DNA of 64,000 nt, taken from the NCBI GenBank assembly GCA_025201705.1, contig MU616612.1:1-64000 (forward strand). The letters are read 5' to 3'. The notes under the pieces were generated by a model. It saw only the letters and a list, made by a program, of their open reading frames with translations, was not told the origin of the DNA and searched no databases. This document shows, one piece after another, positions 23,511-35,076 of this stretch (position 1 is its first letter; the number at the start of each line of letters is the position of its first letter). The DNA is from Dissophora ornata (lineage: Eukaryota > Mortierellomycota > Mortierellomycetes > Mortierellales > Mortierellaceae). Position numbers and translations under genes: made by a program.

Positions 23511-24588
23511 ATGAACCACTTATTCCACCTCAAGCAACAAGACAGGATTGGATGGATCGGCCTTGGCGACATGGGCTACAACATGGCCAACAACCTTCAG
23601 CGCTATCTGGCCTCACTCCACCTCAATATGACCGTCTGGGATCGCGATCCGGCCAAGAGTGCAAAGATGCATCATCACGGCGCTCGTGTCGCAAAATCGA
23701 TTGAGGATCTCGTCGCCCAGAGTAACATTGTAAGACGGTATTCTCTTCATTATTCTTTTATTTATCTCATTTCTATTGCTAACACAAAAAAGATAATAGA
23801 TTTTCACCTCCCAAGAAAATGATGCCGTCGTCGAAGAGATCTACGCGCAGTTGATTGACTTGGCAGGTCAGGTTGAACACCCTGTCGTCTTTGTTGAGAC
23901 TTCGACAATATACCCTGCTCTTGCCACCAAGCTTTCGAACCAACTCTCTGCTCTGCCCCAGCATCACATCTATCTCCAGTGCCCAGTCTTTGGACGTCCA
24001 GACGTTGCCAAGGCCGCAAAATTGATCTGGGTCACGAGCGGCGACGACAAGACGATCAAGAAGTTGTGTCTTTACTTCACCACTATGTCCAAGAGTATCA
24101 TCCATCTCAAGACTGCAGACGTGGCCAAGGCTTGTAATTTCAAACTGATTGGCAATTTCTTTGTGGTCGGAACGATGGAACTGTTGGCAGAAGGGTTGAC
24201 GTTAGCTGAGAAATCGAACATGGACCCAGAATCAATCTTGAAGTTCATTGAAGCTCTCTTCCCTGTGCCCACTTGGCTTGAGTACAGTCGCAAGATGGTC
24301 GATGGTCATATCTCGCACAAGGTTGGAGGGTTCTCGGTTGATCTGGGATTGGAGGATGTGGGCCACGTAAGAAGGTTAGCCCAGGAGTCGGGCGCGTCCT
24401 TGCCCACGGCGGATTTGGCTTATACACACCTGAAGGCTGTGCAGGATCAAGGATTGGGTGATGAAGATTGGAGCAGCATGATCAACTCCCTACAATCGGT
24501 GTCGGAGCATCCATCGTGTGTGAGGCAATCTAACGACGAAAGGAAAGAAGTGGCACATGCAGAGGCTAAAGCCGCGTGCAAAGTGTGA
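23511..24588 (+). CDS. NAD-binding 3-hydroxyisobutyrate / 6-phosphogluconate dehydrogenase-family protein
   Basis: Member of the beta-hydroxyacid dehydrogenase family, which oxidises 3-hydroxyacids with NAD(P). Two exons (23511-23729, 23800-24588) give 335 aa, close to the usual 300. The Rossmann motif is RIGWIGLGDMGYNMANNL (family G-x-G-x-M-G-x-x-M-A-x-N-L), followed by the MTVWDRDPAKSA strand end. CPVFGRPDVAKAAKLIWVTSGD replaces the family's substrate loop D-A-P-V-S-G-G. The catalytic lysine is expected in ACNFKLIGNFFVVGTMELLAE, which has Lys at the right place before an N. The Ser-Gly-Gly of the substrate loop is changed, so the substrate may differ from hydroxyisobutyrate. It starts 377 bases after CENP-M on the same strand. 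No mitochondrial presequence is evident. AATAAA at 24705. Confidence 0.82.
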
Positions 24589-24704
24589 GCCTGCCTATTG
24601 TTAGCGTCTTGAAACAACTGCCTGCCTACCTTTTCTTTTAGATAGACCTCAAAGATAAGGCGCGGCGAGTAAAATAAGGTAGCTGTACATGGCAGATAGC
24701 GAGC

Positions 24705-24710
24705 AATAAA
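24705..24710 (+). terminator. AATAAA polyadenylation hexamer of the dehydrogenase gene
   Basis: First AATAAA in sense orientation, 117 bases after the TGA stop. Confidence 0.4.
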
Positions 24711-26116
24711 GCATACCAAGCTAGATGTTTAGTTCGATCCCAGAGTAAGAAATGTTCGCTGCTTGAATTTAGTGCAACGCGCGCGCCTCTGTGTTGGTCT
24801 GTGTAACGCAGTCGTAAATGCGGCTAAGCTCAACGCCAGGATAGAGCAGGAGGGATGAGCCGAACCTTTATTCACTAGCGCACCTATTACTAGCTAGAGA
24901 AAAGGGTCTGTTCCCAACCGCCGGATTCATGCAGCTAAACGCACACGTCTGACCCCCTGAAGAGACACGCTGAAAACTGCGCACTTTTTGCAACGGTTTC
25001 TCGTACAGGCGCACCACCATGCAAACATACAGAAAGATGAGGCCGCGAGAATAGTCAGGGCCCTAGGGGGAGTAGACCTTTGTGTGAGAGTAAACGACTC
25101 CAACGGCAGAGGAAAAAATGCATGGGGCATTGGAGTCTGGAATCTGTGGCGTGAGCAATGCGCCCATATGCCATCCTTCTCACCCCCCTCATTGAGCATA
25201 GAGTAGACAATATGCCGCACCGATATCGAAAGGTATAATAGGAAACGTATGGGTCCCCAGGACCCGCTAGGTGATTTTCAGTGACCGCAATGCCTCGTTT
25301 TTTCCGCTCAGGGGTCCTAGCGGGGATGTGACTTTGCGCGCAGTGTTTTTCCAAAGACAAATATTACAATCTGGATCAGGGGTATAATCTGGAAGCGAAG
25401 ATCCCAGTCCAACTGAACAATTCGGATATACGGCTTCTTTGGCTCTTGGCTAGCGTCTGATCCCGTGCTTGATGAGTGGATGGGAAAGCCTGCGGTTAGA
25501 AAAGAAGGCCCTTTGTCGTTGAGAGAACGGAAGTATTGTAATATCGGTGAGGGAGAGAAAGGCTTGTCACTGGACCAGAGATGAAGAAATCAAGCAAATC
25601 GGTGGGATGCCCTGGATGAAATGCGATAAACAATCAAACACCGATCAAATCAGCGGTGCTGGTTCCTGACCCCTGTCCCTGGGCCTGATTCACATTCATA
25701 TAATTTTATTGGCAAATACAGTTACACTCTGGCCAGGGGCATCTCAGGCTCTGTAGGGATTGGCTGGAGCCACTTCATAAGCTGGATGACAAAATTCAGA
25801 CACTTTACCGTACTCAATACGTGCACCGCAGCCCCACCACACTTGGTGCTGTAGAATGTACCACGATCAAGGAGCTTGATTGTTATTGTTTTGTCGCAGC
25901 CACTCGTATCCGCTTGGATGAATGAAATAACAATCGCGATCAAAAACTGCACGGGGCACAAGGCTGTCTTCTCATTCTCAGGGAGGCTGCCACGCTTACC
26001 CGATCCAATACGCTCGCATGGCTCTTAGTTCATCCAACTTGTCGTTGTTCAATCTGCGCCATAGCCACGCGCCTTTAATCTCAGCTACGGTACTTGAGGC
26101 AACAAAGAAAATCGTG

Positions 26117-26124
26117 TATAAAAG
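26117..26124 (+). promoter_or_regulatory. TATA box of the expansin-like gene
   Basis: TATAAAAG stands 104-111 bases before the ATG at 26228, followed by a CA/CT-rich leader. A strong TATA element is unusual in this window and suggests regulated, high expression. Confidence 0.6.
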
Positions 26125-26227
26125 GAGAGGCATTCGTTGACATTTACCCTCATCATCAGCTTCTCCACAGCCAAGAAAACAACAACAAGTTCAATAAAAC
26201 TTCCCCACCTCCACACAGTAACCAACC

Positions 26228-26623
26228 ATGACCATCTTCTACAAGCTCGCTATCCTCGCTACCGCTGCTCTCGCTGCCATGGCCGCCCCCATCACCACTG
26301 CCTCCGACAAGGTCTCTACCTCCAGCACCGGTCCCTTCACTGGTCGTGGCACCTGGTTCACTGACACGTTCGGATCCTGCGGCAAGTCCTTCAACACCAA
26401 CGATTTGATCGTCGCCATGAACGCCGAGCAGATGGATGGCACAGCTCAGTGCGGTCGCACCGTTCGCATCACCGCCAACGGTCAAACTGTCGATGCCACC
26501 GTTGTCGATACTTGCCCTTCCTCGTCCTGTTCCTCGGGTGCGTTGGACCTCTCCCAGGCTGTCTTCGAGCAGCTTGCCCCCTTGTCCCAGGGTGTCGTCC
26601 AGATCTCGTGGAAGTTCGTTTAA
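26228..26623 (+). CDS. Small secreted expansin-like (RlpA/double-psi beta-barrel) protein
   Basis: Intronless 131-aa gene. Residues 1-20 (MTIFYKLAILATAALAAMA) form a clear signal peptide ending before APITT. The rest is one double-psi beta-barrel domain of the barwin/RlpA/expansin clan: GRGTWFTDTFGSCGKSFNTN at the start, then NDLIVAMNA, CGRTVRITANGQTVDATVVD, TCPSSSC and ALDLSQAVFEQLAPLSQGVV. It has the classic conserved cysteines and the DLS helix. There is no second (carbohydrate-binding) expansin domain, so it resembles the single-domain loosenin or cerato-platanin-like secreted proteins. It probably acts on cell wall or at the host interface, and may bind chitin or glucan; that is inference. 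It has a TATA box and lies tail to tail with the HMG gene. Confidence 0.88.
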   Translation: MTIFYKLAILATAALAAMAAPITTASDKVSTSSTGPFTGRGTWFTDTFGSCGKSFNTNDLIVAMNAEQMDGTAQCGRTVRITANGQTVDATVVDTCPSSSCSSGALDLSQAVFEQLAPLSQGVVQISWKFV

Positions 26624-27181
26624 ATAAGAACAACTCGCGTGCAAGAACGAAGGGGGAGGAGGATGTTGGAGGCAGGCTTCCACTTCTACCCCTGATCCGC
26701 CTCATCTACGCATATAAATGTACCATACTTTGTATTTACTCTTCGGTGTTATAGAATTTCAATCACCACCACACATTCCGCTTTTCATGTTGACCATGAT
26801 CATAGCAAGGAACCACCTATAGAATAAAAAAAGACTGACATTCACTCACAATCCGACAAGATCGAAGCTGGTTTACTTACTTTATGATTCCTTTTTTTAT
26901 TTATTGATTGATCTTCTCGTGGCACTGTCAAGTTCCAGATATTCAGGTGGGGTGAAGTGGTGAATAGATCGGGAGAGGGGGTGAGGAAAGCTCTTTATAC
27001 GGACTTGGGAAATATCTCGTTCGTGACACCGGCGCTGATGACAAATTGGCAAGAGCCATATGTCGCTCGTGGCAAGGGTTCAATGGAACCTCAATCCTCA
27101 CCAACACTGCCCTCAATGCAGGTGGGGGGTCATGTTTGTTTCAGATCCATTTACTTTGGGACTCCCCAAAATAGCATTGCA

Positions 27182-28852
27182 TCACCAGCTCTGTAGAGCG
27201 CTGCTGTCGTTGGCAACCAGTCTTTCCCTGCATGGCCTATCATTTACAAAACCGGGTTGGAGATCTGGTCCCAGCGAGAACGACATGTTCGAGGAGAAAG
27301 ACGAACATGATGACAATGCTGGCGAGATATTCATATTCTGATCCATCATCATTGGCGCCATGAATGGAGACTCAATCTTCAACAAAGATATTTCTTGTTG
27401 GGCTTGCGAAGACGGAGATGAGAATTGAATCGGGCAAGGCAGAGCAGACGGAGATGAAGAAAAACTACTGGTCAGGCTAGGAGGTATGAAGGTGCTATAG
27501 TCTGGGTGACTAGAGTCCGTGGTCGGCATGGCAGGGAAGTCCATGTCCAGTAAGAGCTGGAGTGACGTCTTCTCGACCGGTGACATATGGAGTGCGGAAG
27601 GCGAAACCATCTGCAAACCAGCAGCAGTTTGCTCGGATGGGCTTGGCTGCCTGTATAGGCTGCTGCAAGTGTGATTATTACGCGCTAGTGATTTGACAGG
27701 ACGATCCAAACTCATGGCTGGGGTAACGTTTGCTGTCGGTTGTTGTCCATAAAATACGCGTGGGAAATGATGCTCTTGACTTTGCGTGTGCGGTACGAAG
27801 ACGCTATTTTCTTTAACTGAGGACCCGCTAGCGCCATCGCACGGCATCGTGCTGAGAGACCAAGGCCAGAGCATTGCGCCGGACTGATCAAAAAAAAATA
27901 GCGAGCTCATGGATGCTGCGGGGAGTGCTGACGTCGCCTTTGCTTCAGGCAGACGATGAGGGGGTTGGTGAGATAATGTGACCATACCCTGCGTGATCAA
28001 AGTTGACGAAGTCTTATGAGGGTAGCTGCATGAGAAAGGGAGTGAAGTTTCATCTAGGAAGCGTGACGAGGGTCGCTGGGCAAGGCAATCGTGCGTGATT
28101 TTACTTGACCCGAAAGAGTACTCAGGCTGCCTTGGGTCGTGGATAGCAACGGTATGACTATTATTTTTTACGGTAATGTAAGGACACCCATTTGAGAATA
28201 TCGAAGGAGGGAGGAGGGAGGAGTGGCGTCTAGGCGCACGAGATCGTCGGTCCAGAATAGGCGGTGAAGTATAAAGGCTACGGCGGTGCACTAAGTTCGA
28301 GGGGTTCGAAGCAACCTTTTTTGCTACACGAGCAGCAGCTGCCATGGCCTTCTTGCCAGTGCCACGCTTTTTAGGGGTAAACTTGTAGTCGGGATGTTGG
28401 AGAAGGTGTAGCCGTTCTACTTCCTTGGCGAGTTGTGCATAGTAAGCCTTGCACTCTGGAGTTTCGGTGGCCCATTTGTCGCCCAAGAATCTAGAGAGGT
28501 CTGCAGCAATGCAATTCGGGTACTTTGCGACTTCATCCTTGCGGTAGAGAAAGAAAGCGTTGGGCGGACGAGGCACCTTCTTGGTGGGTTTAGGTGCGTC
28601 AAAGGCTGGCGTTATGCATGCTCCAGGCGACGAAGGAACAATGGTAGAAGATAGGAATTCAGTGTCTGATGGAAAACTGCAAAAGGGCGTGTCGGGCGAC
28701 GGAGGCAAAGAAATCGTGGAAGAATATGGGGTCGAAGCGGTCGAGGCGGTGGAGGAGGTAGCGGTGACGGGGATTGTTGACGACAAAGACGATAAGGACG
28801 AGTAAGGGGAATAGCAATCCATTGGACCTGTGTGCTGATTCGAGTAGAACAT
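27182..28852 (-). CDS. HMG-box (MAT-type) transcription factor
   Basis: Intronless 556-aa gene with its ATG at 28852. One HMG box lies at about residues 92-165. It begins VPRPPNAFFLYRKDEVAKYP, continues IAADLSRFLGDKWATETPEC and ends HLLQHPDYKFTPKKRGTG. RPPNAF-LYRKD together with PDYK--P-K is the sequence-specific MATA/Ste11-type variant rather than the non-specific HMGB type. Basic residues flank it on the C-terminal side (KKRGTGKKAM and RVAKKVA), a likely nuclear signal. The rest is Ser/Pro/Thr-rich and presumably transactivating. In Mucoromycotina the sex locus carries one HMG gene (sexM/sexP) between tptA and rnhA, and neither neighbour is present here. A mating or developmental role is possible but unproven; other HMG factors (Ste11/Rfg1-like) are alternatives. 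Confidence 0.86.
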   Translation of the reverse strand: MFYSNQHTGPMDCYSPYSSLSSLSSTIPVTATSSTASTASTPYSSTISLPPSPDTPFCSFPSDTEFLSSTIVPSSPGACITPAFDAPKPTKKVPRPPNAFFLYRKDEVAKYPNCIAADLSRFLGDKWATETPECKAYYAQLAKEVERLHLLQHPDYKFTPKKRGTGKKAMAAAARVAKKVASNPSNLVHRRSLYTSPPILDRRSRAPRRHSSLLPPSIFSNGCPYITVKNNSHTVAIHDPRQPEYSFGSSKITHDCLAQRPSSRFLDETSLPFSCSYPHKTSSTLITQGMVTLSHQPPHRLPEAKATSALPAASMSSLFFFDQSGAMLWPWSLSTMPCDGASGSSVKENSVFVPHTQSQEHHFPRVFYGQQPTANVTPAMSLDRPVKSLARNNHTCSSLYRQPSPSEQTAAGLQMVSPSALHMSPVEKTSLQLLLDMDFPAMPTTDSSHPDYSTFIPPSLTSSFSSSPSALPCPIQFSSPSSQAQQEISLLKIESPFMAPMMMDQNMNISPALSSCSSFSSNMSFSLGPDLQPGFVNDRPCRERLVANDSSALQSW

Positions 28853-31800
28853 AACGTGTTGTCCTGTTAGAGATTGCGGAAATGGTGATCGTCGATAGTT
28901 ATGGTCGTTGTGAAGAAGATGGCGCTTTCCCAGTTTGGCAGCGATGTTGGTGCAATAGTTGATCTTCCGCAGATAGAATCAGGCTATTTATGTGCAAACT
29001 ATCAATAATTTTTTTTTCTTGTTGCAAGGACGCTTTGTATCATTGACAAAAGCCTAACTCTGACAGTGGCGTTGAGCGTTAAGAACAGGGGTGCGGATTG
29101 AAAAGGGGTGTCAAAGTTGGACAGAAAAAAAGTGCAGCAAATGTCATTCTTCACAACTTTTTATACAGGTGTCCCTTGCAAAAAAATACGATGTTTACAT
29201 TGCCATGCATGAGCACGATGTATCCACGCGAGGATCATGCCAATCTTATAGCGTGTGCATTAAAGCATTTGGAGCAATAAACAACCCACAACTCAAGGGC
29301 AGTGTGGAACCATGTCAAATGCAAACACCGACAACAAAAACACATACATCAATGTCTGGACAAACAGAGTTCCTCATCTACAAACCATTTGTTTTACTTT
29401 ACTCCTCACCTAATGCCGTTAAAAGAAAGTTAGTAAACACGCATTTATATTTTAAATTACTAGCCACGTTTATAGGGCTTGAGCACAACATGAATGCCTG
29501 GCTAAAGCTGTCAAGTTTGCAAAAAAAAAAAAACCAACTCTCCAGCGACACCCAACACATGTCTAGCAACAGATATCATTTGAGGAAAGGGAAAAAAAAT
29601 TATAACTGAACCCGAAGAGGGAAGAGTGATGGATAGAAAAGAATGGGCTTTTGATATTTGTGCAATTTGCGCCCCCTTGGCCTCGACAAGTTGGGAACAA
29701 GATTTCGCAAGTTAGCAAGGTTACCAATGAGAATATTGTGTTCTGAGAAAAACACTGCTTACTGCTGTGCGTGCAGTGAAGAGCGGAGTACCAGAACCAA
29801 TAGTAGGGGGGAAAATCAAGAGCTTTTAGAGCTCAATAGAAAAAAAAAAGAGAGAGGAAAGAGGAGGGAAGGGAAGAGAAGGTACAAACCGGTCATTGAA
29901 GTCAATTGACTACGTGAGTTTGTTTTGTGGCATAGGGCATGGACGTGAAAACAACAGTAATAACAACAACATTGACTTGGATTTCGGCCTGGGTAACTAA
30001 ACTATTCTATGCGACGCCCTTGGAGAGTGCTCAAGTTTCCCTCTCAAATTCTGCGACACTGCTCTCTACAGAGCTCACTGTATTCACCACGTCTTCTGCC
30101 TCCAAGTATATCACTCGCAGGTCCAGTGGGGCTAGGCGCAGCAGCGTGCCATGCCGTTTTTTTGAGACCTTCATTGTGTAGGAGTAGCATATTTGGATTG
30201 TACATGCTTGTGTATTGACGGTGGACAATCGTCTAGCAATCCGACATATGTACAGGAGAGACCTTGGTCTACTGCAGGGATTCTGTTTCAAGCGGTGTGT
30301 GGCTATAACCTAATCATGCAATGCCTTTCTATGTACTCTTCACGCCTATTTTCAACCTCACTGCCCATGTATTGCCTTTGTCAGCACACCTTCATTAGGT
30401 CTGCTGAAAACTTACAAGAACACTGCCACAAGACAGCATGCCACGCAATCTCTTTGTCACTCTATGAACCGCGATATCATTTAACCGTGCAGCGAAGGGA
30501 CAGATTAAAGGCCATGATGGTTTTTGCCCATGAAACGGTGTGATATCGATTTTATTGACAATGTAAACTATTTGGTATTATAGACCTTTTTCGTCGGATA
30601 TTATTTGGTTGAGAACGAAGAGAAACAAGGCTTGGCTGCCGATGAGAAGAAATAGCAACCGACCAGAAGAAATAAAGAACTAAACGCAGGTAAATCATTC
30701 CTGTTGCGTGCGACGCCATAGCGAGGAAGAGATCGTGCTACCAGAGCACAAATCACAAATAAAGAGGTCTTGGATCAAGTGCCCTATTAGTCCTAGATCA
30801 TTGTAACCTTTATTCTCGTGGTCTCGGACAGCATTAACAGGGCCCTGAGGGGTGCAGTTGCCAACAAGGCACCGTGTAGAGGTGAAAGTAAGAGGCACAG
30901 CATATCTCCCTGACAAATGATTGGCCAGGAACCTAAAAAAAGAGGGTTCGAAGCTGATAGTTTGGCATTGGAACAGCCCCGCCGAGACGTGTCCCTTTCA
31001 TTGTTTGAAATCCAAATTGAGATGTTTGTGTAACGGTCGCAGTCCGCTGTGACCCGCATAGGCCTGTGGGTGGTAAATGTCGGTGTTAGACGAGCCGGTG
31101 AAATAGTGTACTGAACATGTTCTTTACATCGTTTTTGTCCCACACAGAGACTGGAGGAGTAACTACACTGTTGGGCGAGTGACCCTGAATGGATGGTAGA
31201 AGTATTATGTCTTCTCCCTTTCTTTATTTTAACCGTAAGCGCTGGAAAATGCCGCATGTTGTTTGCCGATTCTTCGTCTCCCCGTTTTCCATTGAACTCC
31301 ATGACCACATCGTTGCTAACCGTGTGTGGACCAAACCGCTAGAAAACCTACCATCCTTGTATTAGGCCTAGTTTTGCCTCGACCTTTGGTTTTCTGTTGA
31401 TAACCCTTTAGGCTTTGTTTTCCGAGATGTTTTTTCTGTGTCGATGGCCTCATTTCCGTTTGTAGATCCAAGCTCAAGATATGAAAATAAGAAAACAAGT
31501 ACAGTACTTCATATAGATCGCCTCACATGGCAGATGGGTATGTTAGATATTCATGCAGGACGCATGCGTGCGCCCATTTTTCCGTTTCTCTGTTCATATC
31601 CCTATCTTCCTTTCTTTCACCCCCGCGCACGCCTATTCCTTCATCGATTCATGCAACCTTAGTCTGGACGTCGAGGAGGGCAGTAGTGGCACCTCTCAAA
31701 ACGGGATAAAATGAATTGTTGTTGCACTCTTTATGTTCCGCATTGTTTGTTGTTGTCCATTGATTCGAATGCTACTTTGCTCGGGACACGAGGTGAGCGA

Positions 31801-33133
31801 ATGTGCGTGCAAGCTTCCTAGGCGTGCAGCTAAGTCTAGGCCAGAACGACGTTTCCGGACCCCCGAAAAAGAGAAGTCATCATTCGCCATTCCACCAAAA
31901 TAGGCTCTGATTCATGAATACAGGAGGGCAAGCCAAGGGCTTCATCTGCAAACACTAGCAATATAATAGTATCAGCATAAATGAAAAAAGGCGGCAGCTG
32001 ATTTTTTTTCCATTTTGGTGCTCTGTGCATGGAGGACACAAGGCTAAGGGCTATAATTTTTTGTGAAGGGCTGATCAGAGTGAGGAATTGAGACCGAAAA
32101 AAAAATTAGAAGGTTGGTAGATCTCACGAGCGATGCAAGTCCTTTGTCCAGAAAGAGTGACATATGCTATAAATCGTGTAGGGCATTAGTTTTCGTCCTG
32201 TTTCTGTCTATTTTGAAGTGCGACTGTCACCCTGTTTCAGACTGCCACTTTCTCTCTCTCTCTCTCTCTTTCTCTCGCTATAATCCGACGTCGGCCTCTG
32301 CATACTTGAACCAAGCGTTTCATGGTGAAACCGTAAGCATACACGCATGGCAGTGCTTCTCTTCTACCCGGATATTGTGGATTGAGGTACCATCTGGTTG
32401 CTTCACGGCATCGTTGTTTCATTCGCCACATCTAAAATAGCTATCTGCTGCGTCTCACCTTGGTTTATGTCTCGCTGCATTTTGGGAAGGCACGCCAGGT
32501 TTTGGCCCATGTCAGTGGTGTCACCACCCTATCGGACCCCTCTTCTTCATCTCTGTAGCTCTGTAACGCTCGCAGTCCACTTGCGCCAAATACACCTCCT
32601 TCCATCAACCACGTCATGGCTGAAAATACTCTATGGAGACGCTCTCAATGGATAGCAATTGAGAACTAGGCGACTTGAGACATGCCTCTACAATCGGGCG
32701 GTATCATTTCTTTGTATTCTATATTGATGAAGACAAGAAAAAAGGGCGGCATGTGGACGCCATTGTTTATTCATAGGAGACAATTGCGAACCTTATCCAC
32801 CATTTTATTGTTTTTGTGCATGCGAGTCTCGATCATGTCCACACTCTTCCTAGGAGCAAGATCTGGCTGGGTGGATGATAAAAGAAGAGTAAATTGCTAC
32901 CGTACTTGAGCGGAGAAAAATTTTCGATGACCTTGTCGTGTTATTTTTCCTCGAAAGGTAATGCCTCTATTGAACAGTACAACGACAGTTCTATTCAATC
33001 CAGCATACGACTGCAAAAAACGCATGGTCCGTTAGAAATGTTTAGAATCGACTTTATTTATAAGCAGAAAAGGAGAGAGGCGAGAGACAGGGCAAGGAGC
33101 CAGATTGTTTGTTTCCACCCTTTTTTTCTTTCT
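28853..33133. other. Gene-poor 4.3-kb region upstream of the HMG gene
   Basis: No exon is convincingly coding. The longest candidates, 29091-29609 (+, 172 codons) and 30793-31308 (-, 171 codons), lack recognisable domains and ATG-led starts. The region is AT-rich with many short A and T runs. A CT microsatellite lies at 32250-32276. It presumably contains the long promoter of the HMG gene and the 3' flank of the TXNDC9 gene. I saw no tRNA-like box pair. Confidence 0.35.
32250..32276 (+). repeat. CT microsatellite
   Basis: An almost pure CT dinucleotide run (27 bases with one extra T), isolated in the non-coding interval. Confidence 0.8.
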
Positions 33134-34245
33134 CTATTCGTCATCTGTCCCCTCATCTGACCCGTAGTCACGGCCAAAGATGGACTTTTTCTTCATTTTC
33201 CTTGGATCATTTTTACTATCATCCTCGATCACACCCGCTGTCTTGTACCGCAGCTCCAGCATCGCTGTTGAGAAGTTGTCTGTGTTTCCGAGTTCTTCAA
33301 ATCCAATCAACCTGTCATGGGATATGAAAGTAAAACGTCAGCAAAACGACGTCTTGTTTTCAAGCATATATTCTGCAGCCTGCAAATAACTATGATGAGA
33401 AAGAAACGAGGATTGAACCTACCGGTCGACAGCAATACCATCTGTAAACGCGATGACACAAGGCAACATTTTCACTTGCAACTTCTCCACCAAGAACGGA
33501 GCGTTTTCGACCTTGATCTTGACAAACTTGGTTTTGATGTGCTTCTTTGCGAGCGCCTATGAAAATGCAGATTTAACGATTAACACAATATGCGTATTTA
33601 CACGCACACACTCACACCAAAAGCACCACAGGTCCGAAAACAGACGATGCCTTTTGTAGAAATTCTTTTGTTACCTCCAGATGCCTGTCAACGATCATGC
33701 AACGTCTGAAATCAGAATGATAGAAATGAACCAAGCAGTGCTTTGTTTTGGTAGTGACGTCCATGACCTCCTTTTCATCCGTGATGTCCTTGTAAGACCC
33801 ATGGTCGTTTTCCACCACGAGTTTCCTCTTAGCAACCCTAGAAGAGAATCAAACGAAACCCGTGAATCCTGTTAAAAAACCGTAGCAATTCCTATACAAG
33901 TAAAGAGTATCACTGGAGATAGTGCAGCAAAAGTGCGGAGTCACACTTACTCCTCTTTCAATTCTTCGATCCTTTGCTCGCGAAAACTTGCCATGCCATA
34001 ATCGTCATTCTCCAATTCCTCAAAGAGCTCGTCGTCGTCAAGGTCTTTATCGCCCCCTTCCTCCTCCTGATCAATGGTGTCGTCCTCAACAAGACGGCTG
34101 CCGCTACTGCTCTGAGCCTTCTGATCTGATCCTGTCGTTGTGCTACAGTTTATTCATAAACGGAATAGTTTATCGCAAAAAGTGAGCAGCGACTTCTTAG
34201 AAGTTACCTCTCTGAAGCAAGGCCTGCTTCATCAACATCACTCAT
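33134..34245 (-). CDS. PLP1: Phosducin-like/thioredoxin-domain chaperone cofactor (TXNDC9, yeast Plp1)
   Basis: Plp1/TXNDC9 is a cytosolic cofactor of the CCT chaperonin in actin/tubulin folding. Exons 34208-34245, 33951-34142, 33675-33837, 33423-33556 and 33134-33311 give 234 aa. The thioredoxin-like domain matches the family closely: KTKHCLVHFYHSDFRRCMIV, KVENAPFLVEKLQVKMLPCV, then IAFTDGIAVDR across an intron to LIGFEELGNTDNFSTAMLEL. The catalytic CxxC of thioredoxin is absent, as in TXNDC9. The helical N-terminal part is acidic (ELFEELENDDYG), and the tail ends in SIFGRDYGSDEGTDDE, close to the human RGKKYDSDSDDD ending. The start is uncertain. An ATG at 34421 (better context, MADIAPTPTTGA) could join through a weak GATGAG acceptor at 34241 to give 258 aa; the ATG at 34245 is the conservative choice. 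Confidence 0.88.
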
Positions 34246-34756
34246 CTACCAATTGACCGAAGGTCAACTGATGAGACCAGCTAGCCAAGGAGGAAGCGAT
34301 TGCTTCAATTTTTTCACAGGTTAAAGAGAGAGAAATGGTGCTACCTTGGGGCTGTTGTTGCTGCTCCAGCGGTAATTCCTGTGGCAGCGCCTGTGGTTGG
34401 TGTGGGAGCGATGTCTGCCATTCTAAGTACTTGATGTTCCTGGTTCCTGGCGATGAGATGCGGAGATGCGATTCTCAACTTGCTGCTGGAATTCTGGTGT
34501 GCACAGGGTGCCACCACGCACATCGAACATTTCGATTGGCTGCAGTTGTTCACGCTTGCACTCACAAGCCACAACGCGTCAATCCAATTACGAGTGCTGC
34601 GCGCATAACCTGTCGCTTTGTTTGCCACCTTTTTCCAAGAAAAAAAGGGGGACTTTAAGAGTCGATAATACTCTCTTGGGTCCCAAGCTACACGAAATTT
34701 CGTTGGCTCGGCGCATGATTTTTTATTGCTTTCTTTACCTTTCTTTGGGCGCTCGT

Positions 34757-34757
<1 letters not shown>

Positions 34758-34792
<35 letters not shown>
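34758..34792 (+). repeat. Poly(T) tract of 35 bases
   Basis: 35 uninterrupted T on the plus strand. On the minus strand it is poly(A), 285 bases after the stop codon of the intronless gene at 35077-35829. Together with the poly(A) at 36862 it brackets that gene. Confidence 0.9.
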
Positions 34793-34795
<3 letters not shown>

Positions 34796-35076
34796 GAGGT
34801 ATTTCACATCATAGACATCATTGGCAAAGAAGATAAAAATAAAAGTGGGCGCGAAAGAGCTGAAGCATGAAGCATGAAGATATCAAGAACAGAGAGGAAA
34901 ACGTCGTGGGTATATTGCGGATGCAGACACTATTGAGATAGGTTCACACCGCACTGATCCATGCGTATAGTCATTGAAAAAAAAATGCATCAAGGGCGGG
35001 AAGGCCAGAAAAGAATGTCTAGAACGATGCCAGACTCGCATGAATTCAGGACCGCAAGAACAGCTTTTGTTTTTCT

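Larger units (their letters stand above)
24589..26227. other. Intergenic region of 1.6 kb
   Basis: Between the dehydrogenase and the expansin-like gene I see no gene that I can support. One minus-strand open stretch (25722-25961, 79 codons) is followed by a sense AATAAA, lacks a usable ATG and has a possible acceptor CCCGTGCAG near 25950. It might be a 3' exon of a small gene, but no partner exon was found. The last 110 bases hold the promoter and leader of the secreted-protein gene. Confidence 0.35.

Noticed and set aside
24725..24745. tRNA B-box-like GTTCGATCCC
   Set aside because: No matching A-box or cloverleaf could be drawn around it.
25722..25961. 79-codon minus-strand stretch followed by AATAAA
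   Set aside because: Possible last exon but no ATG exon or domain was found; kept only as a note in the intergenic entry.
29091..29609. 172-codon open stretch on the plus strand
   Set aside because: No ATG near its start, no recognisable domain, AT-rich composition and no splice partners; probably chance.
30945..30960. GGTTCGAAGC resembling a tRNA B-box
   Set aside because: Does not end in CC and lacks an acceptor stem.
30793..31308. 171-codon open stretch on the minus strand
   Set aside because: Mixed residues with no domain and no neighbouring exons; unsupported.
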